DNA of 64,000 nt from JAGXRK01 sp963804005. GTDB lineage: Bacteria; Bacteroidota; Ignavibacteria; Ignavibacteriales; Ignavibacteriaceae. Both the position numbers and the translations under genes were made by a program. Location: NCBI GenBank assembly GCA_963804005.1, contig CAWDOP010000003.1, positions 122,006 through 186,005 of the forward strand, read 5' to 3'. Every line of letters begins with the position of its first letter. Position 1 is the stretch's first letter. The notes below the pieces were generated by a model. That model made no database searches. It worked only from the letters and a program-made list of their open reading frames with translations, and was not told the origin of the DNA. This document shows positions 17,660 to 26,932 of this stretch, one piece after another.

Positions 17660-19733
17660 TCTTTTATTTTTTTTATTCTTCTTATTCGACCTTTCCTTCG
17701 CACAGGTTCCTATAAACGGTTTCTGCAAATTAAATACTTTCAGTGTTGATTCAGGATACAATTTTATTTTCAGATTAAACTTTAACACGGATTCTTACTC
17801 CGATATAATTTTATCTTCTAGTTTTGATAAACGATCAGCACTCCTTGAAGGATTCGGTATTGGTGAATTTAAAGACCAGAAAAAAATTACACTCCCTTTA
17901 TCAACATCTAACATTGAACCTATCTTTAACAGAATAAATGAAATTGAAGGCTATGCTTTTTTATCACGTGCAGAAAGAACTTTCGGTATTTATTCTTTTT
18001 CACAATTCGGTCATCCTTCAATATCCAAACAATATAAATTTAATTCTTATCCCGATAGAATAAGCATCGCGGATATAAACGGAGATGAACAGAATGAGTT
18101 TCTCATTTCAGGAAGCACATTCGATGGACTTTCATTGTTATCTCTTCAGGAAAACAAGTTTGTTGAAGAAAAGTTAATTGAAAAGACGAGTTTCAGTTTT
18201 GCTCATTTTATCGATCTTAATAATGACGGATTCAAAGATATTGCGGCTTATAATCTCTTTAACAGTAATATTCATTTTCTTTTTAATGACGGGGAAGGAG
18301 TTTTTACTGAAGTAAGAACACTTCCTTACTTTGATCAGGCAACTCAATTCAGAACATTTGATTTTAATTATGATTCGTACAACGATTTAATATTGAGTTC
18401 AATTAATTCCATTAAAATCTTTTTTGGTGATTTTCGTTCTGCGTATGATTCGGCGATAACAATTAATACTCTTTATCCTGTTGATGATTTTGTGATAGGT
18501 GATCTTAACCAAGATGGATATTTTGATATCGTTTATCTCTCAAAAGAATCAGGAATTATTTCATCAGTTTTCGGAAAACCGGATGGCAATTTCTATAAGG
18601 AATTTGTTCATCTTAAAAGAGAAAGAATTGAAAGTGTAGTCCTTTACATCAGTAAATTTATTTACGGTGTGGCTTTTCTTACTGAAAAAGGCGAAGTCGG
18701 ATTAATTTCGAAACTTTCTTCTGTAACAGAAGATTTTGATTTAGCAGTCTCAGTTGAGCCCGTAGCAATCACATCATTTGATATTGATAGAAATAAAATT
18801 TTAGATATCGCATTTTTTGATAAATCAAATAACACACTAAATCTTCTGCTAAGAAATAAAGATGGGATCCCGAATAAGTTCTATTCAGCTACTCTTTTTG
18901 GAGAGCCTGAGTTTTTAGTAGTTGATGACAGCAAAAGCGATGAAAAAAAATTCTATTGTTATTCTAATAATTCAAGATTGATCGAAATAATAACATTCGA
19001 TCTTCCAAATGATAATATCAAGCGTGAACAATTATACTCTCCTGGTAATTTGCTTGATTTAAAGATTTATTATACTGACAAAAATAATTCATCTATTTAC
19101 ATCGCATATAGAAAAGAAAATAAATTTTACTTTGGTGAAGTTAAATATCATAACATCAGGTATTCCTTTTCAGAATATTATTCAATCACAGAAAAATGGG
19201 TAGATGCGGAAATTATTCCGTTAGATAAACCAATTCTTTTATATTGGAAAACAGAAAAGGGACAGCTTAATTTAATTGAATTGTTATTCAACATTGATAA
19301 GCCCGGTGGGAGGGAACGGCAGACCATCCCGCTTCAAAGAGCAGAAATATTTTCAAGTTCAGATATCACAAAACAAAAAGATAGTTACAAACAGGTTAGT
19401 ATAATTCTAACAGGTGAAAGAGATTTTATCTCTATAGTTAGTGCAAACAATGCGAATCTTATTAACGCTGATAAGCAACTATCCGGTCTTAGGATAAAAA
19501 ATAAAAATCACTTATCTTTTGACGGACGCAACTCAGTTTTTTTCTACGATGGAAATAAAAAATCAATAAGAAAAATTGAGTTATCACCCGATAATAAAAG
19601 GGCTGGATTCCTGGAAATATTTAATAACATTGAAGCAACGGATTTCATTATAGTGAATCCCGAATTAAACAATTTGCATCTTATCTATCTAAATAAAGAA
19701 AACGGTTCAATTTCAGTAAGACACATACAATGA
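17601..19733 (+). CDS. Secreted FG-GAP/VCBS repeat protein
   Basis: A 710-residue exported protein whose start is placed at ATG 17601 (or 17604), because from there the N-terminus reads as a signal peptide with core LLSLLFFLFFLFDLSFAQ. The start overlaps the thioesterase gene in another frame. At least five FG-GAP/VCBS calcium-loop units are visible: ADINGDEQNEFLISG, DLNNDGFKDIAAYN, FNYDSYNDLILSS, DLNQDGYFDIVYLS and DIDRNKILDIAFFD, which predict an extracellular beta-propeller. In-frame codons at 19311-19333 (RERQTIPL) come from a REP-like element. The next gene overlaps by four bases. Ligand unknown. Confidence 0.75.
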   Translation: MMKPLHAEKTDLRQELRLLSLLFFLFFLFDLSFAQVPINGFCKLNTFSVDSGYNFIFRLNFNTDSYSDIILSSSFDKRSALLEGFGIGEFKDQKKITLPLSTSNIEPIFNRINEIEGYAFLSRAERTFGIYSFSQFGHPSISKQYKFNSYPDRISIADINGDEQNEFLISGSTFDGLSLLSLQENKFVEEKLIEKTSFSFAHFIDLNNDGFKDIAAYNLFNSNIHFLFNDGEGVFTEVRTLPYFDQATQFRTFDFNYDSYNDLILSSINSIKIFFGDFRSAYDSAITINTLYPVDDFVIGDLNQDGYFDIVYLSKESGIISSVFGKPDGNFYKEFVHLKRERIESVVLYISKFIYGVAFLTEKGEVGLISKLSSVTEDFDLAVSVEPVAITSFDIDRNKILDIAFFDKSNNTLNLLLRNKDGIPNKFYSATLFGEPEFLVVDDSKSDEKKFYCYSNNSRLIEIITFDLPNDNIKREQLYSPGNLLDLKIYYTDKNNSSIYIAYRKENKFYFGEVKYHNIRYSFSEYYSITEKWVDAEIIPLDKPILLYWKTEKGQLNLIELLFNIDKPGGRERQTIPLQRAEIFSSSDITKQKDSYKQVSIILTGERDFISIVSANNANLINADKQLSGLRIKNKNHLSFDGRNSVFFYDGNKKSIRKIELSPDNKRAGFLEIFNNIEATDFIIVNPELNNLHLIYLNKENGSISVRHIQ
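19311..19333. repeat. REP-like element inside a coding sequence
   Basis: AGGGAACGG followed by CAGACCATCCCGCT matches the palindrome region at 4315-4340. Relative to that copy, three bases (TCT) are missing and two of the last 14 bases differ. The three-base difference keeps the reading frame of the FG-GAP protein gene open. Confidence 0.5.
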
Positions 19734-21451
19734 AGAAATATTCAACAATTATAACACTGTTTGTTACGCTTATAGGTTTTGTAAATTCTAATTCACAAAC
19801 CAAAGCGGAACTGGATTCATTATATAACTTATTCCTAAATGTAAAAGGCTTAGGATCAAAAATTTCTCCCGATTTACCAACCGGTATAGAGGAAAATCTT
19901 AAGTGCGGATTAAATTTAGTTAACACGCTTCGCTTTAACATTGATTCATTTTCTCCGGAACAGCAAGAACTATTAAAAGTTTTATTTCAAAGACCGGTGA
20001 CAACCGATAGTATGATAACTCCAAGTGGCAGATACAAAATTCATTATTACCAAACCGGAACTGATGCACCCACTTATGATTTGAATTTATTAGCCCAGGC
20101 ACTTGATTCAGTTTACAAGTTTGAAGTAGAATTTCTCGGTTATGGTTTTCCTCCCGGTGATTCGCTTTATAATCCAAATGGAGATTATGGCGGAGATAAT
20201 AAATATGATATTTACATCATGGACGTGTACCCTTTTTATGGCTGGACTGAGTTTGAAATTGAAGTTCAACCTGGCTCTGATCGTTATACTTCTTATATGG
20301 TTATTGATAATGATTTTATAGGATATTATACTTCAGGAATTAATGCTGCCAGAGTTACCGTAGCTCATGAATTTCATCATGCAATTCAGGGTGGAAATTA
20401 TATTTTGCGTTTACCTGAAGATACATTTTTTTATGAAATTACTTCAACTGCAATGGAAGAGTTTGTCTTTGACTCGATAAACGATTACTGGGCATACTTA
20501 TCTGATTATTTCAGAAACCCATCAAGAGCATTTCCAAACAATAACGGTTATAATCTTGCCCATTGGAATATATATTTAAGAGATATATTTGGATATGACA
20601 TTATAAAACGTCAATGGGAATTAATGAAAACCAATCGCGCTTTGAATGCCATTAACTATAGTATTCAAGAGAATGCTTCTGTTTTTAAGTTTGAGTTAGC
20701 AAGGTTTGGCTCTTGGAATTATTTCACAAATTATCGCAGTATATCGGGTGCATATTTTGAAGAAGCAAGAAATTATCCTTTGCTGATACCAACTGTAAGC
20801 GCTGTATTTTCACCTCCATCAAGATATTATGAGATCTCATCATTTCCTGTTTCAAACTATTATATGAGGATGGTGAATTCATCCAATAACGATACTATCG
20901 TATCGATATTTGCAAACACAGATATTCAGAGTGCTTTTAAGGATACTATATTGACAGCCTATTATACTTTATTTTCTGATAGTTCCTCGGGAGATTATAA
21001 TATAGGTGAAGATTATTCTGCTACGTTTGATAATAATGGAAATACTTTTTGGGGAATTGCGGAGATCGTTAATAACATTATATATACAGGAGATTCTTTT
21101 ATAACTGTCCCAGCAAAGATTGCCAAGATTTCAGCCTTCCCATCTCCCTATAGATATAGTGATTATTCAGATGAATCTATCTGGTTTTCTGTTGATGATA
21201 TTGAATCGGGCATGCAGGTTGATGTAAATATTTATACAGTTTCAATGGATTTAGTATTTTCCGCAACTCTCGAAACGACATTAGGTATTGTGGAGGATAC
21301 TAGGATGAATGTCAATAAACAGATTTCTAAAATAGTATGGGATAAACCTGTTGATAGGAATGGAGAAAACTTAGGCAGCGGTGTATATATAATTGTTATT
21401 AAGGATGGCAATGATTACAAAACTGGTAAATTCGTAATCTTCAATGACTAA
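19730..21451 (+). CDS. Secreted zinc metalloprotease with T9SS-like C-terminus
   Basis: A 573-residue exported protein with an N-terminal signal (MKKYSTIITLFVTLIGFVNS). The zinc-protease motif HEFHH (HExxH, H213-E214-H217) follows VTVA. The context resembles the MXAN_6640-type putative metalloproteases, a family known mainly from sequence. The C-terminal 90 residues, ending GSGVYIIVIKDGNDYKTGKF, have the strand pattern of a T9SS sorting domain, so the protein is probably released to or anchored on the cell surface. It overlaps the FG-GAP gene by four bases and ccmA by eight. The link to cytochrome maturation is positional only. Confidence 0.75.
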   Translation: MKKYSTIITLFVTLIGFVNSNSQTKAELDSLYNLFLNVKGLGSKISPDLPTGIEENLKCGLNLVNTLRFNIDSFSPEQQELLKVLFQRPVTTDSMITPSGRYKIHYYQTGTDAPTYDLNLLAQALDSVYKFEVEFLGYGFPPGDSLYNPNGDYGGDNKYDIYIMDVYPFYGWTEFEIEVQPGSDRYTSYMVIDNDFIGYYTSGINAARVTVAHEFHHAIQGGNYILRLPEDTFFYEITSTAMEEFVFDSINDYWAYLSDYFRNPSRAFPNNNGYNLAHWNIYLRDIFGYDIIKRQWELMKTNRALNAINYSIQENASVFKFELARFGSWNYFTNYRSISGAYFEEARNYPLLIPTVSAVFSPPSRYYEISSFPVSNYYMRMVNSSNNDTIVSIFANTDIQSAFKDTILTAYYTLFSDSSSGDYNIGEDYSATFDNNGNTFWGIAEIVNNIIYTGDSFITVPAKIAKISAFPSPYRYSDYSDESIWFSVDDIESGMQVDVNIYTVSMDLVFSATLETTLGIVEDTRMNVNKQISKIVWDKPVDRNGENLGSGVYIIVIKDGNDYKTGKFVIFND

Positions 21452-22076
21452 TTACAATTTAGAATTATCTTCAGTTAAAAAATTCTTCGGCAGAAGACTT
21501 ATCTTCAACAACCTTAATTTCAAGATAGATAAATCCGGAGTGTATGGTGTTTCCGGTCCTAACGGCTCGGGTAAATCTACTTTGGTTAAAATCATTGCAG
21601 GAATTATTGGTGCCTCTGATGGTAAAGTAATTCATAAGCTTCATGAAAAAGATATCATTTCTGAAAAACTTCACAATCATATTGGATTCGTTTCACCTTA
21701 CTTAGTTCTTTATGAAGAATTTTCCGCTTGGGAAAATCTTGAACTGTTTGCCAAGATAAGAGGCATAAACCTTGATGAGCAAAGAGTAAAATATTTATTG
21801 GAAAAATTTCTTCTTCTTAATAGAAAAGATGATTTGGTGAAGACCTATTCATCGGGGATGAAGCAAAGATTAAAATTTATTTTTTCTTTAATGCACTCAC
21901 CTGAATTATTGATTTTGGATGAACCGACTTCCAATTTAGATGAAGAAGGCAAAAACTCCGTTTATGAAATTATAAAAGAAGTTAGCAGGAAAAATATTGT
22001 TGTTGTTGCTTCAAATGAGAAACAGGATTTAAGCTTGTGTTCAGAAGTTATCGATTTAAATAATTTTAAAGCATGA
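21444..22076 (+). CDS. ccmA: ABC transporter ATPase, CcmA of cytochrome c maturation
   Basis: A 210-residue cytoplasmic ATPase. Walker A GPNGSGKST is near residue 38, the signature is YSSGMKQRLKF near 132, and Walker B LLILDEPTSNLDEEG near 154. On its own it could be any small ABC ATPase. Being followed at once by ccmB, ccmC, ccmD, ccmE and ccmF identifies it as CcmA, which with CcmB powers release of heme-loaded CcmE. The stop overlaps the ccmB start by four bases (ATGA). Confidence 0.9.
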   Translation: MTNYNLELSSVKKFFGRRLIFNNLNFKIDKSGVYGVSGPNGSGKSTLVKIIAGIIGASDGKVIHKLHEKDIISEKLHNHIGFVSPYLVLYEEFSAWENLELFAKIRGINLDEQRVKYLLEKFLLLNRKDDLVKTYSSGMKQRLKFIFSLMHSPELLILDEPTSNLDEEGKNSVYEIIKEVSRKNIVVVASNEKQDLSLCSEVIDLNNFKA

Positions 22077-22732
22077 AAGCATACGCACTATTTAAAAAAG
22101 ATCTTCGTTCAGAATTAAGGACACGCTATGCTGTAAACGCACTTGCCATGTTTATTATCGTTGCAATAAGCGTAATTCTTTTTTCTATTGGACAGGAAAG
22201 AATAAGTCCGGAGCTTACAGCAGGATTATTTTGGGTTGTTATTTTCTTCACAGCAATGTCCGGACTTGCGCGAGCATTTGTATCCGAAGAAGAAAGAGGA
22301 ACAACATTAACTCTTCAACTTATTGCTTCACCAACCACAGTTTTTACAGGAAAGCTGATATTTAACGTTATTCTTACTTTTGCAATGAATTCTGTTATAG
22401 CAATACTTTACGCTGCATTATTTGAAGCTTTTGTAATACAGAATTTTTACCTCTTTTTACTTACCTTTATTCTCGGCAATATCGGATTGGCAATTTCATC
22501 AACCATAATAGCCGCAATAATTTCAAAAGCAGGAGCAAAAGGCACACTTTATCCGGTACTCTCTTTCCCGATTTTGTTGCCTTTGATATTAACTTCCGTG
22601 CAATTAACTTTGTTTTCAATCGATGGCACAGGGTTTGAAAAATCTATTTTTGAATTAGCAATTGTTGTGAGCTATGATGTGATTATGTTAACCGCTTCTT
22701 ATATGTTATTTGATTTTATCTGGAAAGAATAG
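22073..22732 (+). CDS. ccmB: Heme exporter membrane subunit CcmB
   Basis: A 219-residue membrane protein with six hydrophobic segments. Family features are FKKDLRSELRTRYAVNALAM at the start, SGLARAFVSEEERGT near 63 and the PVLSFPILLPLIL segment near 163. It pairs with CcmA in System I cytochrome c maturation. It overlaps ccmA by four bases, and ccmC follows after 32 bases. Confidence 0.92.
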   Translation: MKAYALFKKDLRSELRTRYAVNALAMFIIVAISVILFSIGQERISPELTAGLFWVVIFFTAMSGLARAFVSEEERGTTLTLQLIASPTTVFTGKLIFNVILTFAMNSVIAILYAALFEAFVIQNFYLFLLTFILGNIGLAISSTIIAAIISKAGAKGTLYPVLSFPILLPLILTSVQLTLFSIDGTGFEKSIFELAIVVSYDVIMLTASYMLFDFIWKE

Positions 22733-22764
22733 CGAATTCAATCAAAATTTATCAATTTTATCTT

Positions 22765-23469
22765 ATGATCTGGAAAATATTTTTATTCTTATTATTAGCT
22801 ATCGTTTCAGTAGCAGGAATAGCGTTTCCCATAGTTGAGAATCCAAGTGTGTGGTATGAATTTCCATTCATTCCAGGACTAGGAGAAAATGCTAAAATTT
22901 TCTTCTTTCATGTTCCTACTGCCTGGTTAACTGTAATTGCATTTTTTATGTCAACTATTTACAGCTTCAAGTATTTAAGAAAGAAAAATCTTGATGACGA
23001 TGCAAAATCCTATGCAGCAAATCAGCTTGGAATGATCTTCTGTATACTTGCGACTATAACCGGTGCAGTTTGGGCAAAATTTGCCTGGGGTTCATTCTGG
23101 AGTTGGGATCCGCGCCAAACAAGTATTTTTGCTCTCTTACTTATTTATGGTGCATGGTTTGCTTTAAGATCATCAATCGAATCTGAAGATAAGCGCGCCA
23201 CACTTTCCGCAGTTTATTCAATGATTGCTTTTATAACAGTTCCTTTTTTTATATTCATTATGCCAAGAATAATGAAGGGACTTCATCCCGGTTCTGCAGA
23301 TGATACAGGTGCGGGTCCGGTTATAAATTTTCAGATGAATTCAAGTATGCTAATAATTTTCTTGTTATCGTTAATAGGGTTTACAATACTGTTTTTCTGG
23401 ATGTGGAACGTAGGATATAGATCAATAATTTATCGGGACAAACTTAATAAACAATTAATCAGAGGTTAA
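22765..23469 (+). CDS. ccmC: Heme-handling protein CcmC
   Basis: A 234-residue protein with six membrane segments and the tryptophan-rich heme motif WGSFWSWDPRQTS near residue 110. Conserved histidines lie before and after it (FHVPTAW near 48, KGLHPGS near 172). CcmC delivers heme to CcmE on the periplasmic face. Length and motif order match CcmC rather than the larger CcmF. Confidence 0.93.
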   Translation: MIWKIFLFLLLAIVSVAGIAFPIVENPSVWYEFPFIPGLGENAKIFFFHVPTAWLTVIAFFMSTIYSFKYLRKKNLDDDAKSYAANQLGMIFCILATITGAVWAKFAWGSFWSWDPRQTSIFALLLIYGAWFALRSSIESEDKRATLSAVYSMIAFITVPFFIFIMPRIMKGLHPGSADDTGAGPVINFQMNSSMLIIFLLSLIGFTILFFWMWNVGYRSIIYRDKLNKQLIRG

Positions 23470-23471
23470 CG

Positions 23472-23615
23472 TTGGAAGAGTTCTTATCACAAAATGCAAT
23501 TTATGTGGTTCTTATTATTGTGCTGATTGTATGGGCGGGTATTTTCCTTTATATGTCTAGCTTGGATAAAAGAATTAAACTGATAGAAAAAGAAATGAAC
23601 GGAGAAAAGAAATGA
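23472..23615 (+). CDS. ccmD: CcmD-like small membrane protein (TTG start)
   Basis: A 47-residue protein beginning at TTG 23472 (AGAGG seven bases upstream). It has a single membrane helix (YVVLIIVLIVWAGIFLYMSS, residues 11-30) and a basic tail LDKRIKLIEKEMNGEKK. Size, topology and location between ccmC and ccmE fit CcmD, which helps release holo-CcmE. The stop overlaps the ccmE ATG (ATGA). Sequence alone is not diagnostic for so small a protein, so the call leans on position. Confidence 0.8.
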   Translation: MEEFLSQNAIYVVLIIVLIVWAGIFLYMSSLDKRIKLIEKEMNGEKK

Positions 23616-24001
23616 AGAATAAATATATATTCGGCGGATTTATAATTGTAATATTTCTTGGATTGATGGGCTATTTGTTTACTCAAAGTAATATTAAATA
23701 TGAAAGTGATTTTAGTAACATAATAAATAATGATAAAACGGTTAAAGCTACAGGCAGCTGGGTTAAAGAAAAAAATTATGTTATTGACAGGGAAACAAAA
23801 ACTTTTTCCTTTTATATGAGAGATGAAAAAGGTAAAGAAATGAAAGTTATTTATAATGGTATGATGCCTAACAATTTCGAAAGCGCAACTAGCGTTGTAG
23901 TAACAGGAAATTTTGAAAACGGATATTTCCACGCTAAAGATATTTTAACTAAATGTCCAAGCAAATACGAAGAACAGCCTGTTCAATCGTCACGCCTTTG
24001 A
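23612..24001 (+). CDS. ccmE: Heme chaperone CcmE, CxxxY variant
   Basis: A 129-residue periplasm-facing heme chaperone with one N-terminal membrane anchor (residues 5-24) and an OB-fold domain. In most CcmE proteins the heme is bound covalently by His in HxxxY. Here the equivalent motif is CPSKY, with C115 and Y119, as in the cysteine-type CcmE described from some archaea and sulfate reducers. The surrounding strand YFHAKDILTKC keeps the family pattern. It overlaps ccmD by four bases. Confidence 0.88.
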   Translation: MKNKYIFGGFIIVIFLGLMGYLFTQSNIKYESDFSNIINNDKTVKATGSWVKEKNYVIDRETKTFSFYMRDEKGKEMKVIYNGMMPNNFESATSVVVTGNFENGYFHAKDILTKCPSKYEEQPVQSSRL

Positions 24002-24048
24002 GTTACAAAACAGTTAATCGGTTAAATCTTAAGAATTTTGAGGAATAA

Positions 24049-26685
24049 ATGATAGGAAGTATCGTTCTTACTGCAGCTCTTGTATTCAGTATTATAGCAA
24101 TGGTTATGTATTATTTAACTTTCCGCGGCTATAAGAACACACTTAGTTATGCAAGATTGTCTTATCATGCTATGGCAATTTTTGTTATTGCCGGTTCTGT
24201 TCTTTTGTGGCATGCACTTTTAACTCATCAATACCAGTATAGCTATGTTTACAATTACAGTAATGGTTCATTGAGTACAGGTCTGCTGTTCTCATCTTTC
24301 TGGGGCGGACAGGAAGGAAGTTTTTTGCTCTGGCTGCTACTCACGGCAATAATCGGAATTATACTTCAATCATATTCATCAAAACGCGGTGATCTTGAAC
24401 CTCGAGTCATGACAATATTTGCACTTGCAACTTCCTTCCTGCTTGTTATGGTTTCACCTTGGCTCAAAAATCCTTTTGAATATATCTGGGCTATTCCCGT
24501 TTTTATTAATATTAAAGATATCGATCCGCAATATCTCAATATGCCTTTCCTGCAAAATTTTCTTTTTACTGACGGGCAGGCAGGACAAAGTTTTGTTCAG
24601 ATGAGCAAAGATCTTTATGCTACTCTTAGTGCTTCCGGTATAGCTGTTAATAATTTTATTATTGACGGAAGGGGACTTAATCCGCAACTTCTAAATTGGT
24701 GGATGCAAATACACCCGCCTGTTTTGTTTATGGGATTTGCTATGGCAACAGTTCCTTTTGCTTTTGCTATGGCTGCAATGATGAAGAATGAATATAAGGA
24801 ATGGATTCGTCAGGCGTTTCCATGGGTGCTTGCAGGAGCCGGAATTTTGGGATTAGGAATAATGATGGGCGGCTACTGGGCTTATGAAATGCTTGGTTGG
24901 GGTGGCTACTGGGCATGGGATCCTGTTGAAAATTCAAGCTTAATTCCCTGGTTAGTCGGTGTTGCCTCAATTCACACTTTACTTGTGCAGCGAAAGAGTC
25001 AGCAGAATGGTGATTCTGTCGGAAGATATGCAAAGACAAATCTTATTCTCAGCATTCTTACTTATGTTTTTGTTTTTACAGTACATTTCTAACAAGAAGC
25101 GGAATTCTAGGTGATTCTTCGGTTCATTCATTCGTTGATCCCGGAATGTTAATTTATTTATTTCTGGTATTTTCTGATAACTTTTATTAGGGTTCGGTTC
25201 ATTAACTGCAAGGTTCGGCAAAATAAAAAACTTTTTATATACACAGTTATCTACTTACCTATCCTTGTCATAATCAACTATGTTCTTTAAGATTATTTCG
25301 ATGGAATCTGAATTAGTAATTTCTCTTAAAATTTGAAGATCCTCTAATTGTTGGTTAGCATATTTGAATATGGTTGGCTTCTGGCAGCTATTTATTTTGT
25401 GCTTTATATGTAAGTATACCACTCGAAAAATACATTCTGTTAAAATCTGAAAAAATTAAGGATATAAATTATACAAAGGAAGACAGTTAGGTTACTAGCT
25501 GAGAATACTCATTATTTACTGCGCTGTAATTATATGTGCATCTGCCGTATTGTTAGCAGGAACATCTGCTCCATTATTCGGACAGTCGGTTGATACCTTC
25601 TTTTACAACGAAATGCATTTGCCAATTGCAATTATTATCGGGTTATTAAATGGATTAAGTCTTTTAATTAAAATGGAAGAAAACCTCTACGCAGGAATTA
25701 ATTAAGAGTGCTATATTCTCAGCCTCAGCAAGTATTATACTAACAATTGTAATTGTAATTTTCAGTGGAATGACTGATATAGTGATGATTATACTTACAC
25801 TGTCAAGTGTATTCGCTCTTATTGTAAATGCCGAAATTGCTGTAAAGATTGTAAGGAAGAATTTGAAAATGCTCGGCGCTTATATTGCACATATTGGAAT
25901 AGCGGTGTTTTTATTGGGCGTTATAGGCTCAGCGGCATACAGTGAAGAGGTTGATCTTGATCTTATAAAAAACAAACCGGCACAAGCGTTTGGTTATGAT
26001 ATGACTTTTACCGGTTATCAACCGATTGAAAATAATACAAAGTATGCATTTAACATTGAACTAAAAAAAGATGAAAAGTCATACAGTATTGCCCCGATAA
26101 TGTACATATGCTGAATTCAACAACAGCTTGGTGAGAGAACCGGCAATCCTTAGTTCGTTTGCTCGCGACCTTTATTTTGCTCCTATGGGATATGAAGAAG
26201 GAAAACAAAATCAGGAAAACTCTGTTGTAAGTTTGCAGCGCGGTGCATCAACACAGTTTGGAAATATTAAAATTACTTTTAACGATTTTGATTTTCCTGC
26301 AGAAGTTAGAGATGCAATGATGAGCGGGGCTGCATTTGAAATTGGTGTAAAACTCACCGTTGAAGCTGATGGAAAAACTCAGCAGGCAAGGGTTGCTATG
26401 CAAAGTCAGGGTGGTGAAAAACTTCTCACAGCAACAGAACTTCCTGATATGAACTTAAAAATTCAGCTTAATAATCTTGATGCTTCAGGCAAGGTTGATC
26501 TGATGCTCACTAATTTGAATGGAGTTGTTGATGATAATATAACTTCTAAGATAAATGAAGAAGTACTCACAGTATCTGCAAGCATTAAACCATATATTAG
26601 CTTAGTTTGGATTGGTGTGGTTGTTATGGTTCTTGGTTTCTTTGTTTCCGCAGCAAGACGATTAAAAGAATCGTCTCTAAGATAA
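24049..26685 (+). pseudogene. ccmF: ccmF (cytochrome c heme lyase subunit), disrupted
   Basis: The first 347 codons are a good CcmF N-terminal half: WGGQEGSFLLW near residue 85, the heme motif WGGYWAWDPVENSSLIPW near 285. The frame breaks in a T-run at 25073-25077. One added T would continue it as YSTFLTRSGILGDSSVHS. Family sequence is then lost from about 25175 to 25500 and resumes at LRILIIYCAVIICASAV...GTSAPLFGQ. It breaks again at the A-run 25670-25673 and near 26105-26109, and the C-terminal part runs to 26685. At least three frameshifts plus about 330 bases of foreign or unreadable sequence make this nonfunctional as written. A diverged duplicate of the 3' end follows. Confidence 0.8.
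25255..25422 (-). CDS. Candidate 55-residue ORF inside the disrupted part of ccmF
   Basis: The minus strand is open here from a GTG at 25422 to TAA at 25255. The predicted C-terminal half (QQLEDLQILREITNSDSIEI) has coding-like composition, unlike the surrounding frames. No ribosome-binding site or known domain is seen. It may be a fragment of a gene inserted into ccmF, or chance. Confidence 0.2.
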   Translation of the reverse strand: MVYLHIKHKINSCQKPTIFKYANQQLEDLQILREITNSDSIEIILKNIVDYDKDR

Positions 26686-26806
26686 ATGAGGAACTACTCA
26701 CAGTATCTGCCAGCATTAAACCCTATATTAGTCTTGTATGGATAGGTGTAGTTGTAATGGTTCTTGGTTTTTTAGTATCCGCCGTAAGACGATTAAAAGA
26801 ATCTTT
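26545..26806 (+). repeat. 131-bp tandem duplication of the ccmF 3' end
   Basis: Copy 1 (26545-26675) and copy 2 (26676-26806) both encode the last CcmF helix (INEE-LTVSASIKPYISLVW...RRLKES). I count 17 differences over about 42 codons, 14 of them at third positions. The unit is not a multiple of three, so only copy 1 is in frame with the preceding ccmF sequence. Copy 2 is in frame with its own stop at 26811-26813. Confidence 0.85.
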
Positions 26807-26835
26807 AGTTTAGGTGATAATACATAGCAGATTTT

Positions 26836-26858
26836 GCCCGGCTTGTCCGGGCTTTTTT
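26836..26858 (+). terminator. Rho-independent terminator of the ccm operon
   Basis: Stem GCCCGG / CCGGGC with loop CTTGT followed by six T's, 23 bases after the end of the ccmF duplicate. Confidence 0.85.
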
Positions 26859-26932
26859 ATTAGAATAGTTTTTCTCATCTAACTATATTGCATATCAATT
26901 AGTCAACTCGTATTCAAAACACGGAGAAAATA

